Source of the DNA: Aldersonia sp036524855
Lineage (GTDB): Bacteria > Actinomycetota > Actinomycetes > Mycobacteriales > Mycobacteriaceae
Direction: 5' to 3'
DNA length: 64,000 nt
Assembly (NCBI GenBank): GCA_036524855.1
Contig: DATDBL010000119.1
Coordinates: 26,915 to 90,914 of the forward strand
The notes beneath the pieces were generated by a model that was not told the origin of the DNA, did no database searches, and was given only the letters and a program-made list of their open reading frames with translations. The translations under genes and the position numbers were made by a program. Shown here in pieces: positions 42,687 to 51,919 of this stretch; the first letter of the stretch is position 1; every line of letters starts with the position of its first letter.

Positions 42687-43316
42687 GTGACTCGGGCGAC
42701 TCGTGCTACCAGGCCCGCTCCGGTGACAGCAGGCGGCCTACGGACCGGAGCCGCGATCCGCGAGGCCGCGGAGCGGCTGTTCTACGAACACGGCTATGAG
42801 GCCACCTCGCTGCGTGCGGTCGCCGCCGAGGTCGGGATCCAGGTCGGAAGCCTGTACAACCACATCAGCGGCAAGGAGGAGCTGCTCACCGAGATTCTCG
42901 TGTCGGTGATGGACGAGCTCCTCGACTCCGTCAACACGGCGGTGGAAGCCGCCGGGCCCGGCGCGGTCGACCGGTTCGAGGCCGCGGTGAAGTGCCACAT
43001 CCGCTACCACGCCGAGCACGCCCGGTCGGTATTTATCGGCAACACGGAACTGCGCTCCCTCGGCGAGAAAGACCTCGAGGCCGTGCTCACCAAGCGCGGA
43101 GAGTACGAGCGGCTGTTCGTGACACTGGTCAAGAACGTCGCCAAGGAGACCGGCGCAGACATCCTCGACGCGAAGCTGCAGGCCTACTCCGTGCTCGCGC
43201 AGGGCGCGCACGTCTCGTCCTGGTACCAGCCCCGGGGACCGAAGTCGCTGGACAAGATCGCCAAGACTTACATCACCATGGCCCTTCGCCAGGTGGGTGT
43301 GCCCGACGCGGGGTGA
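42687..43316 (+). CDS. TetR-family regulator of the acyl-CoA cluster
   Basis: A 209-aa protein. GTG 42687 follows CGGAGGCAGAT. HTH at residues ~20-65 (AIREAAERLFYEHGYEATSLRAVAAEVGIQVGSLYNHISGKEELL). The C-terminal ligand domain (FIGNTELRSL, EYERLFVTLVKNV) resembles regulators of fatty-acid and branched-chain acid catabolism such as KstR2- and AtuR/LiuR-like proteins. Ligand probably an acyl-CoA (inference). Confidence 0.88.
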   Translation: MTRATRATRPAPVTAGGLRTGAAIREAAERLFYEHGYEATSLRAVAAEVGIQVGSLYNHISGKEELLTEILVSVMDELLDSVNTAVEAAGPGAVDRFEAAVKCHIRYHAEHARSVFIGNTELRSLGEKDLEAVLTKRGEYERLFVTLVKNVAKETGADILDAKLQAYSVLAQGAHVSSWYQPRGPKSLDKIAKTYITMALRQVGVPDAG

Positions 43317-43475
43317 CCGCACAAGACCGACGGCCGCGCGGTTGCGGAGCTGCGCCCGCTGCCGCGCCGCAGCGCCGGCCCTGCCGAGCTCATCGCGCGC
43401 CGAAGGCAGTTGCCTCGCGTCGATCCCGAAGCGCTGCGCCGCGATATCGACACACTCGCCGATCCATCGCTGTGA
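43317..43475 (+). pseudogene. VapB-type antitoxin remnant (C-terminal part)
   Basis: The frame from 43320 to the TGA at 43473 encodes GRAVAELRPLPRRSAGPAEL followed by a VDPEALRRDIDTLADPSL tail, typical of the toxin-binding half of a Phd/VapB antitoxin. The DNA-binding half is missing; the tetR stop directly precedes it. Confidence 0.65.
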
Positions 43476-43872
43476 TGGGTGCTGACGCGACGCGAGGCAT
43501 GATCGACACGTCGACGGTCATCCTGCTCGGGCGGATCGCCGATCCCGCGACGCTTCCGGACGAGTCGGTCATAAGTGTGGTCACGTTGGCGGAATTGTCT
43601 GTTGGGCCGCACGTGGTCCAGACCGACGAGGAGCGCGCGGCGCGTCAAGCGCATCTGCAGCAGGCGGAGTCGGACTTCGACGTACTGGATTTCGACGGTG
43701 GCCGCGTCGTTGCGAGCGTCGGGACGGAAGCCGGCCACGCGCGCATACGACGCACTGATCGCCGCCAGTCGCCCACGGATTACCGCTCTACACCTGCAAT
43801 CCTGGGGACTTCGACGGTATCCCGCAGCTGCGACGGATACCGGTCCCGCTTCCCGATCACGACATCGAGTGA
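43475..43872 (+). pseudogene. PIN-domain (VapC) toxin relic with two frameshifts
   Basis: MIDTSTVILLGRIADP with VISVVTLAELSVGPHV is a normal PIN start. After DFDVLDFDGGRVVAS the sequence continues in a second frame (GRKPATRAYDALIAAS) and then a third (GLPLYTCNPGDFDGIPQL, ending DHDIE, stop 43870). Joined, these make a complete PIN domain, so at least two indels have inactivated it. ATGs at 43475 or 43499. Confidence 0.72.
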
Positions 43873-43949
43873 TCCCGTCCCGATCGACGGCGCGTGCCGG
43901 AGGAATGTGGCGCGGACGCCGGTGTTCGTCGTCGCGGCGCGGATCTGTC

Positions 43950-44711
43950 CTACAGCGAAATGCCGCCATCGACGGGCAGCACCACGCCGGTGGTCCAGTC
44001 GTCCTCGACCGCGAAACGGGTGATCCAGCAGGCGGTTTCGCTGGGGTCGCCGAGGCGGCGCAGCGGGATCGTGGCCGCGCGATCGTGCAGCAGTCGGGCT
44101 TCCTGTTCGGCGCTCATGCCCGCCGACCGGTAGATGGCGGTGGCGGTCGGGCCAGGCGCGACAGCGTTGACCCGCACCCCCTCGGGCCCGAGTTCGAGTG
44201 CCCAGCAGCGCGTCAGGTGCGCCACCGCCGCCTTGGAGGCGGCGTAGTGGGCGTTGCTCGGCGTCGCGGTGAGGGCGACGGCGCTGGCGACGTTGACGAC
44301 CGAACCGCGCGCCTCACGCAACGCCGGCAGCAGCGCCTGCGTGACGAGGGTGGTGCCGACCACGTTCACGTCGAAGAGCCCCCGCACGGCGGCCGCGGAG
44401 ACCTCGGCGAGCGGGCCGACGAGGAACGCGCCGGCACAGTTGACGACGAAATCTGTTGCACCCCAGGTGGTGCGCGCCTGCTCGGCGGCGGCGCGAACCG
44501 CGTCGGGGTCGGTGACGTCGACGACCCGGGTGGCGACGTCGTCGCGACCGGCCATGTCGGCGAGGGCGTCGCTGCTGCGGTCCCAGGCGTCGACGCGGGC
44601 ACCGTGGGCGAGCAGCAGGTCCACGCAGGCGCGGCCGATGCCGCTGCCGGCGCCGGTGACGACCCCGCTGAGCCCCGCACGGCGGGGCAGCAGAAGGGTG
44701 GGTTCGGTCAT
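43950..44711 (-). CDS. Short-chain dehydrogenase/reductase
   Basis: A 253-aa classical SDR: GVVTGAGSGIGRA (NAD(P) site), VVNCAGAF, catalytic Ser in VVNVASAVAL and Y-x3-K in HYAASKAAVAHL, then VRVNAVAPGPTATAIY. Likely a hydroxyacyl-CoA or alcohol dehydrogenase. Its ATG overlaps the carboxyltransferase stop (ATGA), last gene of the four-gene carboxylase operon. Confidence 0.87.
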   Translation of the reverse strand: MTEPTLLLPRRAGLSGVVTGAGSGIGRACVDLLLAHGARVDAWDRSSDALADMAGRDDVATRVVDVTDPDAVRAAAEQARTTWGATDFVVNCAGAFLVGPLAEVSAAAVRGLFDVNVVGTTLVTQALLPALREARGSVVNVASAVALTATPSNAHYAASKAAVAHLTRCWALELGPEGVRVNAVAPGPTATAIYRSAGMSAEQEARLLHDRAATIPLRRLGDPSETACWITRFAVEDDWTTGVVLPVDGGISL

Positions 44712-46291
44712 ACCGGGGTGACGCCGTTGCGCCGCGCCGGGGCGGTGCGGTCGCGCTTGCGGTAGAGCGCGAGCCGGTTGGTCAGCTCGCCGCGCAACTC
44801 GTGCGCGGGCACGACGGCTTCGACCGCGTTCTCGTTGGCGATCTTGAACACGTCGATCCCGGCCGCGTATTCGGCCTGTTTCTCGGCGATGAACGCGGCG
44901 CGTTCCTGCGGGTCCTCGATGGCTTGGATGCGGTTGTAGTGGATGCCGTTGACCGCCGCGTCGGGCCCCATGAGGGCGGGTTTGGCGGTGGGCAGGGCGA
45001 GCAGCGCGTCGGGGTGCATCGGGGCACCCGACATCGCGAGGTAGCCGCCGCCGTAGGCCTTGCGCAGCAGCACGGTGATGCGTGGGACCCGCGCCTCGGA
45101 CACGGCGAAGATCATCTTGGCGCCGTGGCGGATGATGCCCTGGCGTTCCACCTCGGAGCCGATCATGTAGCCGGCGATGTCGACGAGGAACAGGATCGGG
45201 ATGTTGTAGGCGTTGCAGATCCAGATGAACCGGGCCGCCTTGTCGGAGGAGTCGGGGAAGATCACCCCGCCCTTGACGGTGGGCTGGTTGGCGACGATCC
45301 CGACGCTGTGCCCGTCCAGCCGGGCGAACCCGGTGACCAGTTCGGGGGCGAACAGGTGCTTGTAGGGGAAGAAGGTGGCGTCGTCGACGAGCGAGTCGAT
45401 CAGTTCGTGGATGTCGAAGATCTCGGATTCGACCTCGGGGACGATCTCCTTGATGGTGCGGACCCCGGACGGGTCGGCCGCCGCGGCGACGGGTGGTTCC
45501 TGCTGCCAACTCGACGGCAGGAACGACAACCACACCCGGATCGCGGCGATGGCCTCCTCGTCGTCCTCGACGAGCACGTCGGACAGCCCGGAGACGGTGG
45601 AGTGCATCTCGGCGCCGCCCATCTCCTCGAGGGTGACGTCCTCGCCGGTGACCATCTGCGCCAGCCGCGGGGAGCCGAGGTAGGCGGTGGCGTGGCCGCG
45701 GACCATGATGGTCAGGTCGCACAGCGCGGGCACGTAGGCCGATCCGGCGGGGGAGGGGCCGAACAGGGCGCACACCTGGGGGACCCGCCCGGAGATCTGG
45801 ACCTGGTTGTAGAAGATGTTGCCCCAGGCGCGGCGGCCGACGAAGCTCTCGAACTGTTCGTCGATGCGGGCGCCGGCGGAGTCGAACAGGTACACGATCG
45901 GGGTGCCGGTCGAGTCGGCGAGTTCCTGTGCGCGGGTGATCTTCTCGAAAGTCCGCTTGCCCCAGGTGCCGGCCTTGACGGTGTAGTCGTTGGCGATGAC
46001 GACGACGTCGCGGCCGTCGACCTTGCCGACGGCGGTGACCACGGCGTCGCCGGGCAGCCCCTCGTCGAAGCGGGCCAGCAGGCCGTCCTCGAAGCTCCAG
46101 CCGTTGTCGAAGAGCAGTTCGAGGCGGTCGCGCACCAGCATCTTGCCGGCCTCGACCTGCTTGACGCGGTGCTTCTCCGCGCCGCCGAGCCGGGCCGCGG
46201 TCAGGCGCGCCTCGAGTTCCTCGTGCGGGCCGCGGACGGCGGCGGACGCGGGGGCGGTGTCGTCGAGGATGTCGGTCATCGTTGTCTCCAA
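44708..46291 (-). CDS. Acyl-CoA carboxylase carboxyltransferase (beta) subunit
   Basis: A 527-aa biotin-dependent carboxyltransferase. IVYLFDSAGARIDEQFESFVGR and VCALFGPSPAGSAYVPALCD form the N-domain acyl-CoA site; GVIFPDSSDKAARFIWICNAYNIPILFLVDIAGYMIG the C-domain. The AYNIPILFLVD and GYMIGSEVERQGIIRHGAKM segments resemble geranyl-/methylcrotonyl-CoA-type and other uncharacterised actinobacterial carboxylases rather than housekeeping AccD5. Works with the biotin carboxylase encoded two genes upstream. Confidence 0.88.
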   Translation of the reverse strand: METTMTDILDDTAPASAAVRGPHEELEARLTAARLGGAEKHRVKQVEAGKMLVRDRLELLFDNGWSFEDGLLARFDEGLPGDAVVTAVGKVDGRDVVVIANDYTVKAGTWGKRTFEKITRAQELADSTGTPIVYLFDSAGARIDEQFESFVGRRAWGNIFYNQVQISGRVPQVCALFGPSPAGSAYVPALCDLTIMVRGHATAYLGSPRLAQMVTGEDVTLEEMGGAEMHSTVSGLSDVLVEDDEEAIAAIRVWLSFLPSSWQQEPPVAAAADPSGVRTIKEIVPEVESEIFDIHELIDSLVDDATFFPYKHLFAPELVTGFARLDGHSVGIVANQPTVKGGVIFPDSSDKAARFIWICNAYNIPILFLVDIAGYMIGSEVERQGIIRHGAKMIFAVSEARVPRITVLLRKAYGGGYLAMSGAPMHPDALLALPTAKPALMGPDAAVNGIHYNRIQAIEDPQERAAFIAEKQAEYAAGIDVFKIANENAVEAVVPAHELRGELTNRLALYRKRDRTAPARRNGVTPV

Positions 46292-46322
46292 TTACGGTGC
46301 AGAACGGGCGGGTTCGGGGTGG

Positions 46323-47078
46323 TTACTTGTAGCTGAACAGCAGCGACGCGCCGCCGTCGATGACGGTGGTGGTGCCGTTGACGCCGCGGGAGGCGGGGCC
46401 GGCGAGGAAGGTGACGACCGCGGCGACGTCCTCGGCGTCGAGGATGCGGCCGGTGGGGGTCTTGGCGGCCATCCGTTCGGCGGCGGCGTGATCGAGCATC
46501 GGGGTGCGCATGGCGCCTGGGGCGACCGCGTTGACGGTGACCGAGGTGCCCCAGAAGTCGAACATCAGCGAGCTGGTCAGGTTGATCAGGGCGGCCTTCG
46601 ACGCGGCGTAGGCGGGGTATTCGTAGCCGCGGGTGCCGGCGAAGGAGGCGCAGTTGATGATGCGGGCGTCCCGGCTGGCGCGCAGGTCGTCGGCGAAGGC
46701 CTGGGTGAGCAGGAACGGGGCGGTGACGTTGACGTCGAGCACCTGGCGCCACGACGCGGCGCTGGTGTCGGCCAGGCCGGTGCGATGCAGGATGCCCGCC
46801 GTGTTCACCAGGTGCGACACCCGCCCGAGGTCGGCGTGGATCGAGTCGACGAGCGCGCGCACCGACGACTCGGCCGTGATGTCGGCCGCGTAGGCGGCCG
46901 CGGGCACACCGGTGGCGGTGATCTCGGTGGCGGTGCGGGTGGCGGCCGTTTCGTCGATGTCGACGCACGCCACCGACAGTCCCGTGCCGGCCAGGGCCCT
47001 CGCACAGACCGCGCCCAGGCCGCCGCCGGCACCGGTGACGACAGCAACCGGGGTGGTGGTGCCGGTGTCGGTGCTCAT
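46323..47078 (-). CDS. Short-chain dehydrogenase/reductase
   Basis: A 251-aa SDR with VAVVTGAGGGLGAVCARAL, HLVNTAGIL, INCASFAGTRGYEYPAYAASKAALINL (Ser-Tyr-Lys) and VTVNAVAPGAMRTPMLD. Start overlaps the stop of the biotin carboxylase gene (ATGA). Sits inside the carboxylase operon, suggesting it acts on an intermediate of the same pathway. Confidence 0.87.
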   Translation of the reverse strand: MSTDTGTTTPVAVVTGAGGGLGAVCARALAGTGLSVACVDIDETAATRTATEITATGVPAAAYAADITAESSVRALVDSIHADLGRVSHLVNTAGILHRTGLADTSAASWRQVLDVNVTAPFLLTQAFADDLRASRDARIINCASFAGTRGYEYPAYAASKAALINLTSSLMFDFWGTSVTVNAVAPGAMRTPMLDHAAAERMAAKTPTGRILDAEDVAAVVTFLAGPASRGVNGTTTVIDGGASLLFSYK

Positions 47079-48895
47079 CCCTCACCGCCGGCGGGTGCGA
47101 CGACGGCCAGCGCGATACCGGCCGCGACGACCTGGCCAACCTCGACCGAGAGCGTTTGCACCACACCGTCGATCGCGGCCCGGATGGGGTTCTGCATCTT
47201 CATCGCCTCCAGCACCATGAGCACCTGCCCGGCCGCGACGGCGTCGCCGACGACGACGTCGACCTGCACGACGGTGCCCTGCATGGGGCTTTTCACCTCG
47301 CCGCTGACCGGTCCGCCGGCACCGCCGCGTTTCTTGCGGGACCCACCGGTGCTGGCGGGCCGCGCCGGCGGCGCCGCAGTGTTGGTTGCGGTGGCGGTGA
47401 CCGGCGCGCCCTGCCCGTCGCCGTGGAACGGGATCACGTAGCGGCGCTCCCCGACCCACACCTCGTCGCGGGTGGGCGCGTCGAGCTCGTCGTCGGTGTC
47501 GTCAGTGTCGGCGGCCTCCGGGGCCTCGACCGGCGGCAGCAGCGAGGCGAGGTCGATGTCGTGTTCGAGCCAGTTGGTGTGCATCGCCAGCGCGCGGAAG
47601 TCGGGGTGGCCGATGATCACCCGCGCGGCCGGGACCGTGGTGGGGACCCCGGTGATGACGAGTTCGTCCAGCGCGAGCACGAGCCGGTCCAGGGCGCGGT
47701 CGCGGGTGGGCGCCCACACGATCAGCTTGCCGACGAGGCTGTCGTAATAGGGCTGCACCTCGTCGCCGGATTCGTAGCCGCCGTCCCAGCGCACCCCGGC
47801 GCGGGTCGGGGCGGTCACGGTCGAGATGGGGCCGGGGCTGGGCAGGAACAGGGCGTCGCGGGTGTCCTCGGCGTTGACGCGAACCTCGACCGCGTGCCCG
47901 CGAGGGGCGGCACCGGATTCGGTGATCGACAGCCGCTCGCCGGCGGCGACGGAGAGTTGCTCGGCCACCAGGTCGAGTCCGAGGGTCATTTCGGTGACCG
48001 GGTGTTCGACCTGGATGCGGGTGTTCATCTCCAGGAAGTAGAACCGGTCCTCTTCGGCTTCGACGAGGAACTCCACGGTGCCGGCGCCGACGTAGCCGAC
48101 CTTGTGTGCCAGCCGCACCGACGCCTCGCCCATCGCGCGGCGCAGCTCGTCGGAGAGCCCGGGGGCGGGGGCTTCCTCGATGAGTTTCTGGTGGCGCCGC
48201 TGGACCGAGCAGTCGCGGTCGCCGACCCACACGGCGTTGCCGTGCGTGTCGGCGAAGACCTGCACCTCGACGTGGCGGGCAGCCGACAGGTACCGCTCGA
48301 GGTAGACGTCGTCGCGGCCGAAGGCGGCCAACGATTCCTGCTTGGCGGAGGCGAACGCGGACTCGGCCTCGGCGGCGGAGGCGACCATGCGCATGCCGCG
48401 CCCGCCGCCGCCGTAGGTTGCCTTGATGGCGACGGGGTAGCCGTGCTCGTCGCCGAAGGCGATCACCTCGGCGACCGAGGCGATCGTGGCTTCCGAGCCG
48501 GGCACCTGCGGCACGTCGGCAGCCGCGGCGATCTCGCGGGCGGCGATCTTGGATCCCATCACCTCGATCGCGGCCGACGGGGGGCCGACAAAGATCAGTC
48601 CGGCGTCCTCGACGGCCTTCGCGAACGCGGCGTTCTCGGCGAGGAATCCGTAGCCGGGATGCACGGCCTGGGCGCCGGTGCTCTTGGCGGCCTCGACGAT
48701 CTTGTCGATGGAAAGGTACGACTCCGACGCGGACGCGGCGCCGAGCAGTACCGCCTCGTCCGCGAGCCGCACGTGCAGCGCGCCGGCGTCGGCCTCGGAA
48801 TAGACCGCGACGCTGGCGATTCCGGATTCCGCGCAGGTGCGGATGATGCGGGCGGCGATTTCGCCGCGGTTGGCGACGAGGACCTTGGACAACAT
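47075..48895 (-). CDS. Acyl-CoA carboxylase alpha subunit (biotin carboxylase plus biotin carrier domain)
   Basis: A 606-aa fusion. Biotin carboxylase domain ~1-450: MLSKVLVANRGEIAARIIRTC, ATYGGGGRGMRMV (ATP grasp), FLEMNTRIQVEHPVTEM. Biotinyl domain at the C-terminus, with the biotin Lys in VLEAMKMQNPI and the motif SPMQGTVVQVDVVVGDAV. First gene of the leftward carboxylase operon. ATG 48895 is taken from the strong family start. Confidence 0.93.
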   Translation of the reverse strand: MLSKVLVANRGEIAARIIRTCAESGIASVAVYSEADAGALHVRLADEAVLLGAASASESYLSIDKIVEAAKSTGAQAVHPGYGFLAENAAFAKAVEDAGLIFVGPPSAAIEVMGSKIAAREIAAAADVPQVPGSEATIASVAEVIAFGDEHGYPVAIKATYGGGGRGMRMVASAAEAESAFASAKQESLAAFGRDDVYLERYLSAARHVEVQVFADTHGNAVWVGDRDCSVQRRHQKLIEEAPAPGLSDELRRAMGEASVRLAHKVGYVGAGTVEFLVEAEEDRFYFLEMNTRIQVEHPVTEMTLGLDLVAEQLSVAAGERLSITESGAAPRGHAVEVRVNAEDTRDALFLPSPGPISTVTAPTRAGVRWDGGYESGDEVQPYYDSLVGKLIVWAPTRDRALDRLVLALDELVITGVPTTVPAARVIIGHPDFRALAMHTNWLEHDIDLASLLPPVEAPEAADTDDTDDELDAPTRDEVWVGERRYVIPFHGDGQGAPVTATATNTAAPPARPASTGGSRKKRGGAGGPVSGEVKSPMQGTVVQVDVVVGDAVAAGQVLMVLEAMKMQNPIRAAIDGVVQTLSVEVGQVVAAGIALAVVAPAGGEG

Positions 48896-48974
48896 GCCCG
48901 GACTCCTTGGGTTGGGTTCGACGGCGCCCGACGGTGCGGATGCGCCCGGTCGGCGGTGACCGGTACCGAGAAAC

Positions 48975-48989
48975 AAACAATCGTACGTT
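48975..48989. promoter_or_regulatory. TetR-type motif AAACAATCGTACGTT in the divergent carboxylase/thioesterase promoter
   Basis: Exact inverse of the 42621-42635 site. Located between the divergent starts at 48895 and 49066, where one site could control both operons. Confidence 0.7.
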
Positions 48990-49065
48990 CGCTTACGGTA
49001 CCGTGTGGAAGCGAGGCCGTCAACGGGCGGCCAGGACGAGAATCGGACGAGCGAAGGAGGCGGCC

Positions 49066-49926
49066 GTGGACGGTATCGACGAACTCGCCGCGCTGGTGGC
49101 GGCGATGCGGGTGGAGCCGCTGGATGAGCGGCGGTTCCGCGGTCCGACGCTGGCGCGGCGACTGCCGCGCCTGTTCGGGGGACACGTGCTCGCCCAGGCG
49201 GTGATGGCCGCCGGCGCGACGGTGCCGCCCGGGCGGAATCCGCATTCGCTGCACGCGCTGTTCCTGCGCGGCGGCGACCCCGATCTGCCGGTCGACTACG
49301 TCGTGGAGGTGCTGCGCGACGGTCGTTCGCTCAACGCGCGCCGGGTCACCGCCGTGCAGGGAGAGGCGATGCTGGCCAGCGTCGCGGTGTCGTGCGCGGT
49401 CGCGGATTCCGGACCCGAGCACGACCGCGCCGACTGCATGCCGGCGCCGGGGCCGGAGGATCTGCCGACGCTGGCCGATCGGCTGGGCCCGGAGGCGCAC
49501 CTGTTGCCGTCGTGGTGGTCGGATCCGCACCCGTTCGATCTGCGTTTCGTCGAGCATCCGGACGCGCTCGCGGCCGGGCGGGTGCGGGATCCGCAGCAGT
49601 CCTACTGGGTCCGCGCCGCAGGCCCGCTGCCCGAGGAGCCGTTGCTGCACGCGGCGCTGCTGGCCTACGTCTGCGATCTGGGTCTGCTCGATCCGGCGGT
49701 GCTGCCGCACGGGCGGTCCTGGTACGGCAACGACATCATCGCCGGCGCCAGCATCGATCACGCGATGTGGTTCCACCGCCCGGTCTCGCTGAACGAGTGG
49801 CTGCGGTGCGACCAGTCGAGCCCGATCGCGCACGCCGGACGTGCGCTGTGCACGTGCAGCTACACCGATACGGCCGCGCGGCGGCTCGCGACGGCCACCC
49901 AGGAGGGCGTGCTGCGCGAGCCGTGA
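49066..49926 (+). CDS. Acyl-CoA thioesterase II (TesB-like double hotdog)
   Basis: A 286-aa protein. LFGGHVLAQAVMAAGATVPPGRNPHSLHALFLRGGDPDLPVDYVVEVLRDGRS is the first hotdog; SIDHAMWFHRPVSLNEWLRCDQSSPIAHAGRALCTCSYTD the second. Hydrolyses acyl-CoA to free acid and CoA. GTG 49066 follows AAGGAGG. Divergent from the carboxylase operon. Confidence 0.88.
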   Translation: MDGIDELAALVAAMRVEPLDERRFRGPTLARRLPRLFGGHVLAQAVMAAGATVPPGRNPHSLHALFLRGGDPDLPVDYVVEVLRDGRSLNARRVTAVQGEAMLASVAVSCAVADSGPEHDRADCMPAPGPEDLPTLADRLGPEAHLLPSWWSDPHPFDLRFVEHPDALAAGRVRDPQQSYWVRAAGPLPEEPLLHAALLAYVCDLGLLDPAVLPHGRSWYGNDIIAGASIDHAMWFHRPVSLNEWLRCDQSSPIAHAGRALCTCSYTDTAARRLATATQEGVLREP

Positions 49927-49936
49927 GGGGTTCACC

Positions 49937-50272
49937 TCAGGCGGGTTCGGTCTGCGCCACCGGTGCGATCTCCGACTCGGAGGCCAGGAACCAGGTGAGT
50001 TCGCCGACGAAGTGTTCCTCGTGTTCGCGCACGGCGTCGGCGGCGGGGCTGGCGAACGCGCGGGCCACGGCGGCGACCGTGGGAAAGTACAGCTCGGCCA
50101 TGCCGTCGTAGGGCCACGTGGTGTGGTGCTCGATCGCCGGATTCTGGATGTAACGCTGCAGGTCGGGCAATGCCCACACGTAGCGGGGGTGCTCGATGTG
50201 CCAGTGGCGGTGGAAGTCCTCGGCGCTGATGGCTGGGTTCGCCTTGATCAGGGCGACGATCTTGACCGACAT
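49937..50272 (-). CDS. EthD-domain protein
   Basis: A 111-aa dimeric alpha/beta barrel protein: VKIVALIKANPAISAEDFHRHWHIEHPRYVWALPDLQRYI is the EthD/NIPSNAP-like pattern, with HTTWPYDGMAELYF. EthD proteins accompany ether- and terpenoid-degrading oxygenases or catalyse small ring modifications. Role here unknown; upstream of the symporter gene terminus. Confidence 0.8.
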   Translation of the reverse strand: MSVKIVALIKANPAISAEDFHRHWHIEHPRYVWALPDLQRYIQNPAIEHHTTWPYDGMAELYFPTVAAVARAFASPAADAVREHEEHFVGELTWFLASESEIAPVAQTEPA

Positions 50273-50332
50273 CGCGTACTCACCTCTCGTTGTTCGTGGG
50301 GGATCGGGGTGCCGCCGGCACCGTGGGATTCG

Positions 50333-51919
50333 TCAGTGCACCAGCGTCTTGGCCTTGTCCAGGCCCATTCCGGTGAGGGCGCGGACCTGCAGTTCGTCGA
50401 AGCCGGCCGGGTCGGGGCGTTCGCGGCTGAGCAGGCTGCCGAGGATGCAGCCGAGGAACCCGGCGGGCACCGAGATCAGGATCGGGAACGCCAGCGGGAA
50501 CGGCGCGGTCGGGGACAGCGAATCCGAGAGCAGCGGTGCCAGACTCGGCCACACCAGCGGCCCGGTCAGGATCAGCGCGAGAGAGGTGAGCAGACCCGAC
50601 AGTGCCCCGATCACGGCGCCGAGGGTGCGCATCCGTCGCCACAGCAGCGTCATGATGAGCACCGGGAAGTTCGCGCTGGCCGCGGTGGCGGTGGCCAGGG
50701 TCGCCAGGAAGGTCACGTTCTGGGTGCCGCCGATCACCAGCGTGACGCACACGGTGACGACCACCAGCACCACCGCGGCGATGCGGCCCACGGTCATCTC
50801 CTCGCGTTCGGGTCGCCGCAGGGTCTTGGCCCACAGGTCGTGTGCGACGGTGCTCGACGCGCTGAGCACCAGACCGGCGGACACCGCCAGCAGGGTCGCG
50901 ATCGAGACCGCCACGACCAGGGCGAGCAGCAGGTCACCGGCGAAGCCGTCCCCGCCGCCGAGCCACACCGACAGCGCGGGCAGCGCCAGGTTGCCGCCCT
51001 TGCCGGCGACGGCCTCGCCGTCGGTACCGAGCGCCGCGCGTGCGGAGATGCCGAGGAAGGCGATCAGGACGTTGAATCCGCCGATCAGGCTGATCGCCCA
51101 CACCGCGGACTTGCGGGCCTCGATGGCGTCGGGGACGGTGAAGAACCGCATCAGCACGTGCGGCAGGCCCACGGCGGACAGCGTGACCGCGACGGCCATC
51201 GACATGATGTTCCACGGGCCGTGGAAGGAGTTGCCCGAGGACAGGTACTCGCCGCCGAAGGTGCTGTTGTCGATCGCCTGTTCGATGATGTTGAGCGGGT
51301 TGGGGTCGATCCGGATCAGGACCAGCACCACGAGCAGCGCGACGACCGACATGAGCGCGACGGCCTTGATGATCTGCAGCCAGGTGGTGGCGAGCATGCC
51401 GCCGAAGAGCACGTAGCTCAGCATCAGCACGGCGGCGATGACGACGCCCCAGGTGAAGTCGATTCCGGCGAGCGCCTGCATCAGCACGCCACCGGCGACC
51501 ATCTGGGCGAGCAGGTAGAAGATGCAGATGAACAGCGTGGAGATCGCGGACACGATCCGCACCGGCCCGGACCGCAGCCGGGTCGCCAGCGCGTCGGCGA
51601 AGGTGAATCGCCCGAGGTTGCGCAGCTTTTCGGCGATGAGGAACATCACCATGAGGAAGATGCCGCAGGCGAAGATGGCGTACACGATGCCGTCCATGCC
51701 GTAGAGGTAGGCCAACCCGGCGTAGCCGAGCAGCGAGGCGCTCGACAGGAAGTCACCGGCGATCGCGATGCCGTTCTTGCGGCCCGACATGCGTCCGCCG
51801 GCGGTCCAGAACTCGGCCGAGGTGCGGGTGCGGCGCGCGGCGAAGTAGGTGGCGACGAACGTCGTCGCGAGCAGCGCGACGGTGACGACGACCGCGGTGG
51901 TGTTGAATCCGTCAGACAT
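50333..51919 (-). CDS. Sodium:solute symporter (ActP-like)
   Basis: A 528-aa SSS-family transporter with about 13 hydrophobic segments. TSAEFWTAGGRMSGRKNGIAIAGDFLSSASLLGYAGLAYLYG is the SSF signature near TM1-2; the region resembles acetate permease ActP. ATG 51919 overlaps the end of the DUF485 frame. As given, the frame is also open upstream to 52261 (see the DUF485 entry). Likely imports the acid catabolised by this cluster. Confidence 0.88.
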   Translation of the reverse strand: MSDGFNTTAVVVTVALLATTFVATYFAARRTRTSAEFWTAGGRMSGRKNGIAIAGDFLSSASLLGYAGLAYLYGMDGIVYAIFACGIFLMVMFLIAEKLRNLGRFTFADALATRLRSGPVRIVSAISTLFICIFYLLAQMVAGGVLMQALAGIDFTWGVVIAAVLMLSYVLFGGMLATTWLQIIKAVALMSVVALLVVLVLIRIDPNPLNIIEQAIDNSTFGGEYLSSGNSFHGPWNIMSMAVAVTLSAVGLPHVLMRFFTVPDAIEARKSAVWAISLIGGFNVLIAFLGISARAALGTDGEAVAGKGGNLALPALSVWLGGGDGFAGDLLLALVVAVSIATLLAVSAGLVLSASSTVAHDLWAKTLRRPEREEMTVGRIAAVVLVVVTVCVTLVIGGTQNVTFLATLATATAASANFPVLIMTLLWRRMRTLGAVIGALSGLLTSLALILTGPLVWPSLAPLLSDSLSPTAPFPLAFPILISVPAGFLGCILGSLLSRERPDPAGFDELQVRALTGMGLDKAKTLVH

